Source: Sulfitobacter mediterraneus (GTDB lineage Bacteria; Pseudomonadota; Alphaproteobacteria; Rhodobacterales; Rhodobacteraceae). Taken from it: a stretch of DNA of 64,000 nt. Positions 46,880 through 55,048 of the stretch are shown piece after piece. The translations under genes were made by a program, and so were the position numbers. The stretch is taken from positions 2,418,001 to 2,482,000 of the forward strand of contig NZ_CP069004.1 in assembly GCF_016801775.1 (NCBI RefSeq), written 5' to 3'. How positions within the stretch are numbered: position 1 is the stretch's first letter; the number at the start of each line of letters is the position of its first letter. The notes beneath the pieces were generated by a model. It did not search any database and was not told the origin of the DNA. It worked only from the letters and a program-made list of their open reading frames with translations.

Positions 46880-47467
46880 CCCTCTGGCAAGTGCATCCAG
46901 CAGCGCATCCACTTCCGCATGCAGCATCTCCTTGGGCACGCCCACATAACGCCCGTGGATCGACATTGAGACCACCCCGTGCACCGCAGCATAAAGCGTG
47001 CGCGCCCGGATCGTCAGGGCCTCTTCCTCAAGCTCGGGCAGCAGTTCCGACAGCGGCGCGATGATTTGCTCAATCAGAACCGGGTAATCTGCCTTGTGCC
47101 AATCGGGAAACTCCCGCCCCTCTGGCAATTGCTGGTAAAAGATCGCCGCCCAAAGCCGGGTGTGATCCAAAGCAAAGCTGACATAGGCGGCCGCCAAGGC
47201 CCGCAACGCATCAACCGGCCGCCCGCCTTTGGGGAGTGCTTCGCGCAAAGAGGCCCCCATCCGGCGCAGGGTGCGCGAATTCACATGGGTGATCAAATCA
47301 TCCAGATCCTCAACCACCGTATAAAGCGCACCAAGCGCGCAGCCTGCCTTGGTCGCAATGTCCCGTGCCTTGAGGCTGCGCAAGCCCCGCTGCGCCACCT
47401 CGGCCTCGGCGGCGTCAATTAGACGTTCAAGCAGATCCTGCTTCTTTTTGCTCAAATTCGTTTTCAT
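46841..47467 (-). CDS. TetR-family transcriptional regulator
   Basis: A 208-residue TetR regulator. The N-terminal helix-turn-helix spans about residues 8-55 (LIDAAEAEVAQRGLRSLKARDIATKAG then ALGALYTVVEDLDDL). The ligand-binding region contains the WAAIFYQQLPEG stretch of the WHG-type (TetR_C_33-like) group. ATG 47467 has a GAGGTGGGG site. The last 13 residues (from GLEGPAPQT) come from repeat copy C. It is divergent from a PspA-YiaAB operon, with three matching palindromes between, and most likely represses both itself and that operon. Confidence 0.9.
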   Translation of the reverse strand: MKTNLSKKKQDLLERLIDAAEAEVAQRGLRSLKARDIATKAGCALGALYTVVEDLDDLITHVNSRTLRRMGASLREALPKGGRPVDALRALAAAYVSFALDHTRLWAAIFYQQLPEGREFPDWHKADYPVLIEQIIAPLSELLPELEEEALTIRARTLYAAVHGVVSMSIHGRYVGVPKEMLHAEVDALLDALARGLEGPAPQTPRSL

Positions 47468-47484
47468 CCCCACCTCGAAAAAAA

Positions 47485-47556
47485 TTGAACAACGTTCAAA
47501 AAAGGACTTGAACATTGTTCACACTTCACCCATGTTCCCATCGTGAACAGTGTTCA
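47485..47556. promoter_or_regulatory. Three TGAAC-N3-GTTCA operators between tetR and pspA-like gene
   Basis: Near-identical inverted repeats lie at 47485-47499 (TTGAAC-AAC-GTTCAA), 47509-47521 (TGAAC-ATT-GTTCA) and 47544-47556 (TGAAC-AGT-GTTCA). Centres are about 23 and 35 bases apart. A possible plus-strand promoter (TTGAAC 47508-47513, 17-base spacer, CATGTT) uses the middle site as its -35. These are the likely binding sites of the adjacent TetR protein. Confidence 0.75.
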
Positions 47557-47575
47557 TGTATCGGAGAACCAACCT

Positions 47576-48259
47576 ATGCTCAAACAACTTTTTACACTTG
47601 CACGCGGTCAAACTGTCGATCGCACCCAATCATTTCTTGATGCCAATGCCCTCACGCTGCTGCGCCAGCAAATGCGTGAGGCCGCCGAAAGCGTTAGCCG
47701 CGCGCGCAAAGCGGTTGCTGTTGCGATGGCCTATGAGGCCCGCGAACGCAAAGCGCTTGAGGCGCTTGAAGCGCAACTGGCCGATCTTGAAACCCGCGCG
47801 CGGGCTGCATTGGAACAGGGGCGCGAAGACCTCGCGGCCGAAGCCGCGTCGGCAATTGCGGGCCTTGAGGCGGAACGCGCTTCTCTGCGCAAGGTGGTTC
47901 AAACCTACGCCCAGGATATCGCCGCCCTGCGCCAGGTTTTGCGCCAAAGTGAGGCCCAATTGGCCGAGCTAAAACGCGGTCAACGACTGGCTGAAGCCAC
48001 CGGAAAAACCCAATCCATGCGCGCCAGCGCGCGGGTTTCTGCACGCAGCCCACTGGCGGATGCGGCCAGCACACTCACCCGGCTGCAAGAGCGCCAGAAA
48101 CTCGCGGATGCCACCCTGCAAGCCATGTCAGATCTGTCGTCTGAAACCAGCGCAGAAGCGCTGAGTGATCGTCTCGCCGCCGCTGGCATGGGCGCGGCCA
48201 AAACAACATCAGCCGAGGATGTGCTCGCCCGGCTGAAAAAAGACATCAATTCCAATTAA
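47576..48259 (+). CDS. PspA/IM30-family phage shock protein
   Basis: A 227-residue coiled-coil protein of the PspA/Vipp1 (ESCRT-III-like) family, which coats and repairs stressed membranes. The start MLKQLFTLARG with an amphipathic first helix, the long Ala/Glu/Arg-rich helices and the total length fit. ATG 47576 follows a GGAG site at 47563. It is the first gene of a two-gene operon with a YiaAB protein, under the divergent TetR. No PspF/sigma-54 control is seen, so regulation differs from the classical Psp system. Confidence 0.87.
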   Translation: MLKQLFTLARGQTVDRTQSFLDANALTLLRQQMREAAESVSRARKAVAVAMAYEARERKALEALEAQLADLETRARAALEQGREDLAAEAASAIAGLEAERASLRKVVQTYAQDIAALRQVLRQSEAQLAELKRGQRLAEATGKTQSMRASARVSARSPLADAASTLTRLQERQKLADATLQAMSDLSSETSAEALSDRLAAAGMGAAKTTSAEDVLARLKKDINSN

Positions 48260-48278
48260 CTTTGTTAGGAGACATAAG

Positions 48279-48557
48279 ATGAACGCTTACGCCAACAAAC
48301 CTTCGTCCAGCTGGACCCTTTTTACCTATCTTCAGTTTGCCGTGGCCGCCGGCATGATGGCCGGGGGGATCTATTTCCTCGAAGCCAGCTTTGCCGCCAA
48401 GGGCTTTTACGCCATGGCAGCGATCATGCTGGTCAGCGCGACGGTAGCGATCACCAAATCCCTGCGCGATGTGGAAGAATCCGACCGCATACACAACAAG
48501 ATCGAAGATGCCCGCACGGAGCGCCTCCTGGCTGATGCAGGAGAGGAATTGATCTAA
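48279..48557 (+). CDS. YiaA/YiaB family inner-membrane protein
   Basis: A 92-residue protein with the two-helix YiaAB domain: helices at about residues 14-33 (LFTYLQFAVAAGMMAGGIYFL) and 41-60 (GFYAMAAIMLVSATVAITKS), followed by a charged tail. A TTAGGAGA site precedes the ATG. It is encoded 19 bases after the PspA-like gene and probably acts with it at the inner membrane under envelope stress. The biochemical role of YiaAB proteins is not known. Confidence 0.88.
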   Translation: MNAYANKPSSSWTLFTYLQFAVAAGMMAGGIYFLEASFAAKGFYAMAAIMLVSATVAITKSLRDVEESDRIHNKIEDARTERLLADAGEELI

Positions 48558-48575
48558 ACCTCAGCGCAAAGCAAA

Positions 48576-48603
48576 GGCGGCCACCGTACTGCTGGTGGCC
48601 GCC
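48576..48603 (+). terminator. Hairpin ending the pspA-yiaAB operon
   Basis: GGCGGCCACC (48576-48585) and GGTGGCCGCC (48594-48603) form a perfect 10-bp stem with an 8-base loop. Only a weak T-rich tail follows. It lies between convergent genes. Confidence 0.65.
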
Positions 48604-48658
48604 GCTTCTGGTTCAGCGAAGTATCTTAAGCGCCCTTGGTGCTCGCGGCTCCTAACGC

Positions 48659-49129
48659 TCAGTTGACAGACTTGGCCTCGACCACGTCCTTGTCCAGAAC
48701 CGCACGGTCAGAGGCGATCTGGATCTGCCGCGGTTTCAGGGCTTCTGGCATTTGCCGTTCCAGATCAATGTGCAGCATCCCATCGGCATGGGCGGCCCCG
48801 GTCACATGCACATGATCGGCCAGATGGAACCGGCGCTCAAAGGCGCGGGTTGCAATGCCGCGATGCAGATAGGTCTTTTCTTCGTCTTCGTCCGCCTTGC
48901 GGGCCGAAACAATCAGCGATTTTTCCCGCACCTCGACACTCAGATCACTGTCCGAGAATCCGGCAACCGCGATGGAAATCCGATAGGCATCATCGGCGGT
49001 TTTTTCAATGTTGTAAGGGGGGTAGCTGGGTGTGGCACCATCATTGCTCAGCACACGATCCATCATGTTGGCGATCTGGTCGAACCCGACTGTGGAACGG
49101 TAAAGCGGTGCAAAATCATAACTACGCAT
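48659..49129 (-). CDS. Small heat-shock protein (Hsp20/IbpA-like)
   Basis: A 156-residue holdase chaperone. The N-terminus MRSYDFAPLYRSTVGFDQI matches the class A rhizobial/IbpA type. The alpha-crystallin domain (about residues 36-130) includes YRISIAVAGFSDSDL and HRGIATRAFERRFHLADHV, and an IQI anchor motif follows near 137. It is monocistronic. The 129-base upstream gap holds no sigma-32 promoter or ROSE-type thermometer that I could identify with confidence. Confidence 0.94.
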   Translation of the reverse strand: MRSYDFAPLYRSTVGFDQIANMMDRVLSNDGATPSYPPYNIEKTADDAYRISIAVAGFSDSDLSVEVREKSLIVSARKADEDEEKTYLHRGIATRAFERRFHLADHVHVTGAAHADGMLHIDLERQMPEALKPRQIQIASDRAVLDKDVVEAKSVN

Positions 49130-49258
49130 TTGGTCATCCTCATCTTAGAGCGATTGAACTTCAGGGCCTTCCACCATTGGACAGGCCCGTTTTTCATTGC
49201 CCAAGACCCTCACTAGGCGCCTTGGACATCACTCATGTGGGAATGGTTATCCGGCCTT

Positions 49259-50089
49259 TCAAGACCCTTTTGCGGTCACAAACTTTGCCCCTGTGCCATC
49301 TTTGTTGCCGCCCACGGTCAAACGTTTCACCCGTGCGCGGGGCGCAGGTTTATTGGCCCGCATCTGTCGCTTCAACGCGCCGACAACTTCTGGCAAAACC
49401 ATACCCAGGGCCACTTCCTGCCCGCCCCATGATCCACCGCCAGAGATAAGCGCGACAATCTGGCCGCGCCCGTTCAAATGGGTAAACACAGGCGCACCGC
49501 TGGACCCGAAGGTCAGATCGCAGTCAAGGCCGAGCAGACCGGAATGCGCATGCACCACCTGGCATTGATCCTGCCGGGAAAGCGCCTCTGACCGGCCTTT
49601 GCCGTAGGAGACAACGCTTACCGGTCCTCTGGGCAATTGCCCCGAATAAACCCGAAACGGATCAAGCTCGTGGGTTGGAATACTCTCAGCCAAACGGACA
49701 AGTGCAACATCGGTGCGGATATTTTTTGCGCTCATGCCATCAGAAGGATCGTAGGTATTGAGCACTTCAATCTGCGAGATCGGACGTTTGGCCGCAGCTG
49801 TTCCGTGGGTCAGCCCCGCCTGAAACGTCAGATCGGAGGGGTCGACCAGATCATTGCCTGCAAAAACACAATGCGCGGCCGTCAAGACCAGATCAGGTGA
49901 GATCAGCGTGCCCGTGCAATAGCTGCCCTTGGCGCTGTCCAACCGGCCGACCGCCTGCCAGACCATTGCTTCGTTTTTGGTGTCCAGGGACCGCAGATTT
50001 GATGAAGGATTATTTTGTGCGGCTGCGCCGCCAGCAGATAGACCAAGCGCCAATACAGCGCAGGTGATAGGCCGCGACAGCCCCATCAT
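49259..50089 (-). CDS. Trypsin-like serine protease, exported (second of pair)
   Basis: A 276-residue S1/V8-like protease with a signal peptide (first 24 residues). The triad is complete: His73 in LTAAHC, Asp127 in RTDVAL and Ser197 in GSSGAP. Cysteine pairs (58 with 74, 166 with 190) are placed as in chymotrypsin folds. The ATG overlaps the stop of the upstream paralogue (ATGA). Both end in a similar short tail with GAKFV, which may be a sorting or interaction motif. Confidence 0.92.
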   Translation of the reverse strand: MMGLSRPITCAVLALGLSAGGAAAQNNPSSNLRSLDTKNEAMVWQAVGRLDSAKGSYCTGTLISPDLVLTAAHCVFAGNDLVDPSDLTFQAGLTHGTAAAKRPISQIEVLNTYDPSDGMSAKNIRTDVALVRLAESIPTHELDPFRVYSGQLPRGPVSVVSYGKGRSEALSRQDQCQVVHAHSGLLGLDCDLTFGSSGAPVFTHLNGRGQIVALISGGGSWGGQEVALGMVLPEVVGALKRQMRANKPAPRARVKRLTVGGNKDGTGAKFVTAKGS

Positions 50090-50901
50090 GGTTTCACAAA
50101 TTTTGCGCCGGTGCGGCGGTTGGCATCACCCGCCACGATCCGCTGTGGCGCAGCGTCGGAGGATGAATAGACGCCCTTTCCCGCAACCAATTCGGCCCGC
50201 AACACGGCCAGTGGCGCACCCAGGGAGGTCCCCAAAGAAACATCAGACCCTTCAACCTCGGCTTTGGCCGAAACAACTGAAACGATCTGCGGCGCGCCAT
50301 TTGCGAAGGTAAAGATCGGAGCCCCGCTTGACCCGAAATCAACCGCACATGAGGTGACAAGCACACCTTCCTGCTGCGCCAGAACGTTGCACCGTTCCTG
50401 AAGCGAAGGCGCCTCGGACCGGTCGCGGGCGTAGCTAACCACGCCGACAGGATCTCCCGGGCGGGGCCGTGCCGCGGTGGCGAAGGGGGTAATTGTTGTG
50501 TTGTTGATCGGGCGTTGCAGTTCCAGTAGGGCCAGATCATTGCGCACTCGCTGCGAAGAAACCTCGCCATCATAGACGTAATCGGGGTGCACAACGGCCC
50601 GCCTAACATCGCGGTACGCACCTGCACGCCCGTTGCGGAACCCGGCGAGGAATTGCACGTTGCCGTGATCAATCCGCTGTTTTGTCTCTTTGTCATAGAG
50701 GCAATGTGCAGCAGTCAAAACCAGCCGTGGTGCGATCAATGCGCCAGTGCAGAATCCGCGCCCGTCAATGTCCAGACGTCCGACGGCTTCCCAGGCTTTT
50801 CCCGTCACTCCGGTTTCCAACCGTTTGAGCCGCGAATCCTGTGCATATGCTGCCGAAGTGACAACAAGAGCCATGAGTGAAAGAGCCATCCAGCGCCGCA
50901 A
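50086..50901 (-). CDS. Trypsin-like serine protease, exported (first of pair)
   Basis: A 271-residue paralogue of the next gene. Signal peptide MRRWMALSLMALVVTSAAYA, then the triad His66 (LTAAHC), Asp122 (RNDLAL) and Ser192 (GSSGAP). The C-terminus ends RRTGAKFVKP, echoing the downstream protein's GTGAKFV end. It is the promoter-proximal member of a two-gene operon. Probably periplasmic or secreted; substrate unknown. Confidence 0.92.
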   Translation of the reverse strand: MRRWMALSLMALVVTSAAYAQDSRLKRLETGVTGKAWEAVGRLDIDGRGFCTGALIAPRLVLTAAHCLYDKETKQRIDHGNVQFLAGFRNGRAGAYRDVRRAVVHPDYVYDGEVSSQRVRNDLALLELQRPINNTTITPFATAARPRPGDPVGVVSYARDRSEAPSLQERCNVLAQQEGVLVTSCAVDFGSSGAPIFTFANGAPQIVSVVSAKAEVEGSDVSLGTSLGAPLAVLRAELVAGKGVYSSSDAAPQRIVAGDANRRTGAKFVKP

Positions 50902-50969
50902 AAGACCATCCCCGTTCTTGTCTATACTTAGGCACTACGGGGCAGATACGGCAAAATTGCGGCAATTTT

Positions 50970-52301
50970 TCAACGCAAGCGTGGCACGCCTTGATTGTGC
51001 GCATTTCCGCCGGTCATCGCAGGTGGTTTGGGTCCACCGGTGGCCCAATCAAGCAGCTCGACCGTGTGCACAATCGGCACCGACGCACCGGACCCGATCT
51101 GCATCATACAGCCGATATTGCCCGCTGCGATCACATCTGGGTTCTTGGCCTCAAGGGTTTTGATCTTGCGGTCTTTCAACTGCCCCGAAATCTCCGGTTG
51201 CAACAGGTTGTACGTCCCTGCCGATCCGCAGCACAGATGCGGATCGGCAGGTTCCACCACTGTGAACCCCACCCGCCTTAGCAGATCTTTGGGGAAAGTC
51301 TTGATCTGTTGCCCGTGTTGCAACGAACAGGCCGCATGATAGGCCACTGTCAGGGGCTCAGGCGGCGCTTGCACTTGCCTTTCGTCCAGCAAGTCGATCA
51401 GCACCTCAGACACGTCCTTTGCGATCTTGGACACCCGCGCGGCGTCCTTGGCCAGAGGCTCATTGCGGAACATATGCCCGTAGTCCTTGACCGTTGTTCC
51501 GCAGCCGGAGGTATTGATCACAATTGCATCCAACCCACCGGCATCCATCTGCGCGGTCCAGGCGCGGATATTCTTGGCAGCGGTGCGATGGCTCTCATCG
51601 GTTTTGCCCATGTGATGGGTCAATGCCCCGCAGCATCCTGCGCCCTCGGCCACCACCACCTCACAGCCCAGCCGGGTGAGCAAGCGAATGGTGGCATCGT
51701 TGATATCGGTGTTCAGCGCCTTCTGTGCGCACCCCGTCATAAGGGCCACCCGCTTGCGGCGCGGTCCCTCCGGCGCAAAACTCTGCGGATCATCGTTGCC
51801 GCTGACCGGCGGAATGGTCTTTGGCGCCATCTCCAGCATTGCCCGCAGCCGCGCATCCGGCATCATGCGCGCAAATGGCCGACCGATCTTGGCCCCCAAT
51901 AGCGCCAGTCGAAAGCGGGTCGGATAGGGCAAGATTCGCGCCAAAATCCAACGCAATGCACGATCCGAGAAGGGCCGTTTGTAGCGCTCTTCGATATACT
52001 CCCGCGCGTGATCCACCAAATGCATGTAGTGAACGCCGGACGGGCAGGTCGTCATACAGGCCAAGCAACTCAGACAACGATCAATGTGTTTGACCGTCTT
52101 GGCGTCCGGGTCACGGTTGTTCTCCAACATATCCTTAATCAGGTAGATCCGCCCGCGCGGGCTGTCCAATTCATCACCCAGCACCTGATAGGTTGGGCAG
52201 GTCGCCGTACAAAATCCGCAATGCACGCAAGCGCGCAGAATCTCATTGCTGCGGGCAATGGCGGGATTGTTCAATTGCTCGGGTGTAAAGGTGGTCTGCA
52301 T
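50970..52301 (-). CDS. glcF: Glycolate oxidase iron-sulfur subunit
   Basis: A 443-residue Fe-S subunit of glycolate dehydrogenase, passing electrons from GlcD/E flavins to the membrane quinone pool. Two 4Fe-4S motifs lie near residues 25-36 (CVHCGFCTATCP) and 76-86 (CLSCLACMTTCP). Two CCG-type cysteine-rich domains follow (GAGCCGAL, HLCCGSAGTY). It is the third gene of the glcDEF operon, 39 bases after glcE. Confidence 0.96.
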   Translation of the reverse strand: MQTTFTPEQLNNPAIARSNEILRACVHCGFCTATCPTYQVLGDELDSPRGRIYLIKDMLENNRDPDAKTVKHIDRCLSCLACMTTCPSGVHYMHLVDHAREYIEERYKRPFSDRALRWILARILPYPTRFRLALLGAKIGRPFARMMPDARLRAMLEMAPKTIPPVSGNDDPQSFAPEGPRRKRVALMTGCAQKALNTDINDATIRLLTRLGCEVVVAEGAGCCGALTHHMGKTDESHRTAAKNIRAWTAQMDAGGLDAIVINTSGCGTTVKDYGHMFRNEPLAKDAARVSKIAKDVSEVLIDLLDERQVQAPPEPLTVAYHAACSLQHGQQIKTFPKDLLRRVGFTVVEPADPHLCCGSAGTYNLLQPEISGQLKDRKIKTLEAKNPDVIAAGNIGCMMQIGSGASVPIVHTVELLDWATGGPKPPAMTGGNAHNQGVPRLR

Positions 52302-52340
52302 CGTGGTTCCGCCAATCTTAATCTTTGTCCCAGCGCAGTC

Positions 52341-53459
52341 TTACTGCGCCGCGCCCATCAGGCCGCTGTTGAAAATGCCGCGCGGATCAAACCGCGCTCT
52401 CAGGCCCGCCGTGAGCCGCGCCACACCAGGCGCTTCAGGTTGAAACACACCCAGCTTCGCGCGTGTTTCATCGGCCCCGCGCAGCAGTGTGGCGTGACCA
52501 TCAAACCCACTCATCCGTGCCCGCACATCCGTGCCGGCAACCGTGCGCATCCAGATCAGGCCTCCGGCCCAGTCATAACAATGTGCCTCCGCTGCCGCTT
52601 TGGCAGCCAGTGCCGGCGCATCCGATGGCTTGCACGACACCCGCCAAACATCACCTTCACCCTCAGCAAAAGCGGCAACATCCCGCTGCGACGTCCAGAA
52701 CGTTGCAGATGCGGCGGCATCCAATTCCGAGATCTCGCCGCCCGCATTTGCCAACAAATCTTTCAAACGCTGCATCCGGTAAGCCACGGAAGCCTCAAAC
52801 CCCTCAATGCGCATCACGGTCTGCCCGTTTGCCGGATCATGCGCCGCGCCAGTCACCTCGAACGGGCTGCCCATTCCGCGGGCTAGCGCCGCAATCGCTT
52901 GCACATCATCCATCCCATGCAACACAAGGCTCGCCTCGGTCTCCGGACAGGGCAAAACCTTGAACGACACCTCGGTCAACACAGCAAGCGTGCCAAAAGA
53001 CCCAGCCATCAGCTTGACCAAATCATAGCCGGTCACATTCTTCATAACCCGTCCGCCATTTTTCACCACCGCGCCAGCACCATCCACGAACCGCACCCCC
53101 AGAAGGAAGTCACGCGCCGCCCCAACGGCGATCCGGCGGGGTCCGCTGACATTGGCGGCAAAAATCCCTCCGATGGTTGGTGTGCCTGTGGTGCCGAGAA
53201 CACTGCGATGATCCATAGGCTCAAACGCCAACCGCTGGTTTTCTTTCGCCAGCGCCGCTTCGATCTCGGCCACGGGCGTTCCGGCCTGCGCCACCATGGT
53301 CAGGGCACCAGGCTCATAAAGCGTGATCCCGCTCAGCCCAGCCACGGACAGTTCTGCGCCAGCGGGCGCGAAGCCCCGCGTGTTGCCACCGGAAATGGCC
53401 ATAGGCCCATCCGCAGCCCGAACAGCCTCAACCAAGTCTTTCTCTGATGTGATCTTCAT
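52341..53459 (-). CDS. glcE: Glycolate oxidase FAD-binding subunit
   Basis: A 372-residue subunit with a PCMH-type FAD domain (AISGGNTRGFAPAG, then VLGTTGTPTIGGIFAANVSGP). It works with GlcD and GlcF to oxidise glycolate to glyoxylate. ATG 53459 lies directly against repeat copy D, whose complement provides the A/G-rich AAAAAGAA stretch just before the start in place of a normal ribosome site. Confidence 0.95.
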   Translation of the reverse strand: MKITSEKDLVEAVRAADGPMAISGGNTRGFAPAGAELSVAGLSGITLYEPGALTMVAQAGTPVAEIEAALAKENQRLAFEPMDHRSVLGTTGTPTIGGIFAANVSGPRRIAVGAARDFLLGVRFVDGAGAVVKNGGRVMKNVTGYDLVKLMAGSFGTLAVLTEVSFKVLPCPETEASLVLHGMDDVQAIAALARGMGSPFEVTGAAHDPANGQTVMRIEGFEASVAYRMQRLKDLLANAGGEISELDAAASATFWTSQRDVAAFAEGEGDVWRVSCKPSDAPALAAKAAAEAHCYDWAGGLIWMRTVAGTDVRARMSGFDGHATLLRGADETRAKLGVFQPEAPGVARLTAGLRARFDPRGIFNSGLMGAAQ

Positions 53460-53461
53460 TT

Positions 53462-53507
53462 CTTTTTGGCCTTAAATATTCCGGGGGTCCGGGGGCTGGC
53501 CCCCGAT
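53462..53507 (+). repeat. Dispersed palindromic repeat, copy D
   Basis: CTTTTTGGCCTTAAATATTCC followed by GGGGGTCC and the hairpin CGGGGGC-TG-GCCCCCG. It fills most of the 59-base gap between glcD and glcE inside the operon and touches the glcE start region. Confidence 0.7.
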
Positions 53508-53518
53508 CTTGGGCTGGA

Positions 53519-54967
53519 TCACTCCGCCGCCATTGGCGGGGCACGCCGTGCCTCGGAGGCGTCCAATGGAAACACCTTGGCAGGGTTCAGCAGCCAACCG
53601 GGGTCGAACACATCTTTCACTGCCATCTGCGCCTCAAGATCCGCAGGCGCATATTGCACATGCATCAGGTCGCGCTTTTCGATGCCCACACCATGCTCGC
53701 CGGTCAAACATCCACCCGCCTCAACGCAAAGCTTGAGGATCTCGGCGCCAAACGCCTCGCAAAGCTCAAGATCACCAGGCTTGTTGGCGTCAAACAGGAT
53801 CAGCGGATGCATATTGCCATCCCCTGCGTGAAACACATTGCCAACCTTCAGACCGAACTCTTCCGACATCTCGCCAATGCGCCGCAAAACCATCGGCAAA
53901 CTGCTGACCGGGATAGTGCCGTCCAGACACATGTAATCGTTGATCTGCCCCATCGCACCAAAGGCCGATTTCCGGCCCAGCCAAATCGCCGCGCTTTCCT
54001 CGGCCGATTTGCTTTCGCGCAATTCCACCGGATTGTGGCGGCGCGCGATCTCCATGATCAATGACAATTGGTGGTCAATTTCGGCTTCTGACCCTTCAAC
54101 CTCGACGATCAACAGCGCCTCGCACATGGGATAGCCCGCCTTGGCAAAGGCCTCCGTGGCCTCGATGCAGGGCCGGTCCATAAATTCAATCGCAACGGGC
54201 AAAACCCCCGCCTTGATGATGTCCGACACACAGGCCCCTGCCACTTCGTTGTCGTCAAACCCCATCAACACCGGGCGCGCGCCTTCCGGCTTTGGCAAGA
54301 TACGCAAAGTCGCTTCTGTAACGACGCCAAGCTGCCCTTCAGATCCGCAGATCAGGCCGAGCAGGTCCAGCCCGCTCGAATCCAGATGACCGCCGCCAAT
54401 CTCGACGATCTCGCCATCCATCATCACCATGGTCACGCCCATCAGATTGTTGGTCGTCACGCCATATTTGAGACAATGCGCCCCGCCCGAGTTCATCGCG
54501 ATGTTGCCGGCGATGGCACAGGCCAGCTGCGATGAAGGGTCCGGTGCATAGAAAAACCCGTCTTCTTCCACCGCGCCCGTCACGCTTAGATTGGTGCGTC
54601 CCGTTTGCACGCGGATCAACCGGTTTTGATAGTCGGTCTCGATCACATCATTCATCCGGGCGACGCCCAGAATAACACAGTCCGCCGTCGGCAGCGCCCC
54701 ACCCGCAAGCGACGTGCCAGACCCGCGCGGCACCACCGGCACACCCTCTTCGTGGCAGATCCGCAAAACCGCGGCGACCTCCTTGGTGTTCTGCGGCAGC
54801 ACCGCGACCATGGGCGGGCATTTGTATGCGGTCAGCGCATCACATTCATAGGCACGCGTTTCCCGCTCGTCATGGATGACGGCCGTATCTGGCAGAACCT
54901 CCCTCAAACGGGCCACAATCCGCGCTTTGCGCGAGAGGACTTCTTGATCGGGTTTTGGCATTTCCAT
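53519..54967 (-). CDS. glcD: Glycolate oxidase subunit, FAD-linked
   Basis: A 482-residue flavin subunit that oxidises glycolate (or D-lactate-like 2-hydroxyacids). The PCMH FAD site shows VPRGSGTSLAGGALP near residue 80 and AIAGNIAMNSGGAHCLKYG near 155, and the C-terminal FAD-oxidase domain includes HAGDGNMHP with EHGVG near 425. ATG 54967 has a GGAGG site. It is the first gene of glcDEF, with a promoter and operator upstream. Typical regulators are GntR proteins such as GlcC, none of which is encoded here. Confidence 0.95.
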   Translation of the reverse strand: MEMPKPDQEVLSRKARIVARLREVLPDTAVIHDERETRAYECDALTAYKCPPMVAVLPQNTKEVAAVLRICHEEGVPVVPRGSGTSLAGGALPTADCVILGVARMNDVIETDYQNRLIRVQTGRTNLSVTGAVEEDGFFYAPDPSSQLACAIAGNIAMNSGGAHCLKYGVTTNNLMGVTMVMMDGEIVEIGGGHLDSSGLDLLGLICGSEGQLGVVTEATLRILPKPEGARPVLMGFDDNEVAGACVSDIIKAGVLPVAIEFMDRPCIEATEAFAKAGYPMCEALLIVEVEGSEAEIDHQLSLIMEIARRHNPVELRESKSAEESAAIWLGRKSAFGAMGQINDYMCLDGTIPVSSLPMVLRRIGEMSEEFGLKVGNVFHAGDGNMHPLILFDANKPGDLELCEAFGAEILKLCVEAGGCLTGEHGVGIEKRDLMHVQYAPADLEAQMAVKDVFDPGWLLNPAKVFPLDASEARRAPPMAAE

Positions 54968-54982
54968 AGCGGTACCTCCAAT

Positions 54983-55019
54983 TTGGTAAATTTATATTAC
55001 CAATTTATCTATCTGGCAA
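54983..55019 (-). promoter_or_regulatory. glcDEF promoter with overlapping palindromic operator
   Basis: On the minus strand TTGCCA (55019-55014) and TATAAA (54996-54991) are separated by exactly 17 bases, a good sigma-70-type promoter. The -10 lies in the centre of the inverted repeat TTGGTAA-N7-TTACCAA (54983-55003). A regulator bound there would block RNA polymerase. The TTGGT/ACCAA half-sites recall GntR/FadR-family operators, though with a wider centre. Confidence 0.7.
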
Positions 55020-55048
55020 GTTCTATCCACACTCGCTATCACCCCGTC

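Noticed and set aside
47576..48259. PspA-like gene considered as part of the same system as the 41999-43075 coiled-coil gene
   Set aside because: The two are 4.5 kb apart on opposite strands with other genes between and different regulatory sites; similarity is only shared coiled-coil character.
49130..49258. Possible sigma-32 promoter before the Hsp20 gene
   Set aside because: A CTTG with a weak downstream block can be found on the minus strand, but the -10 does not fit well.
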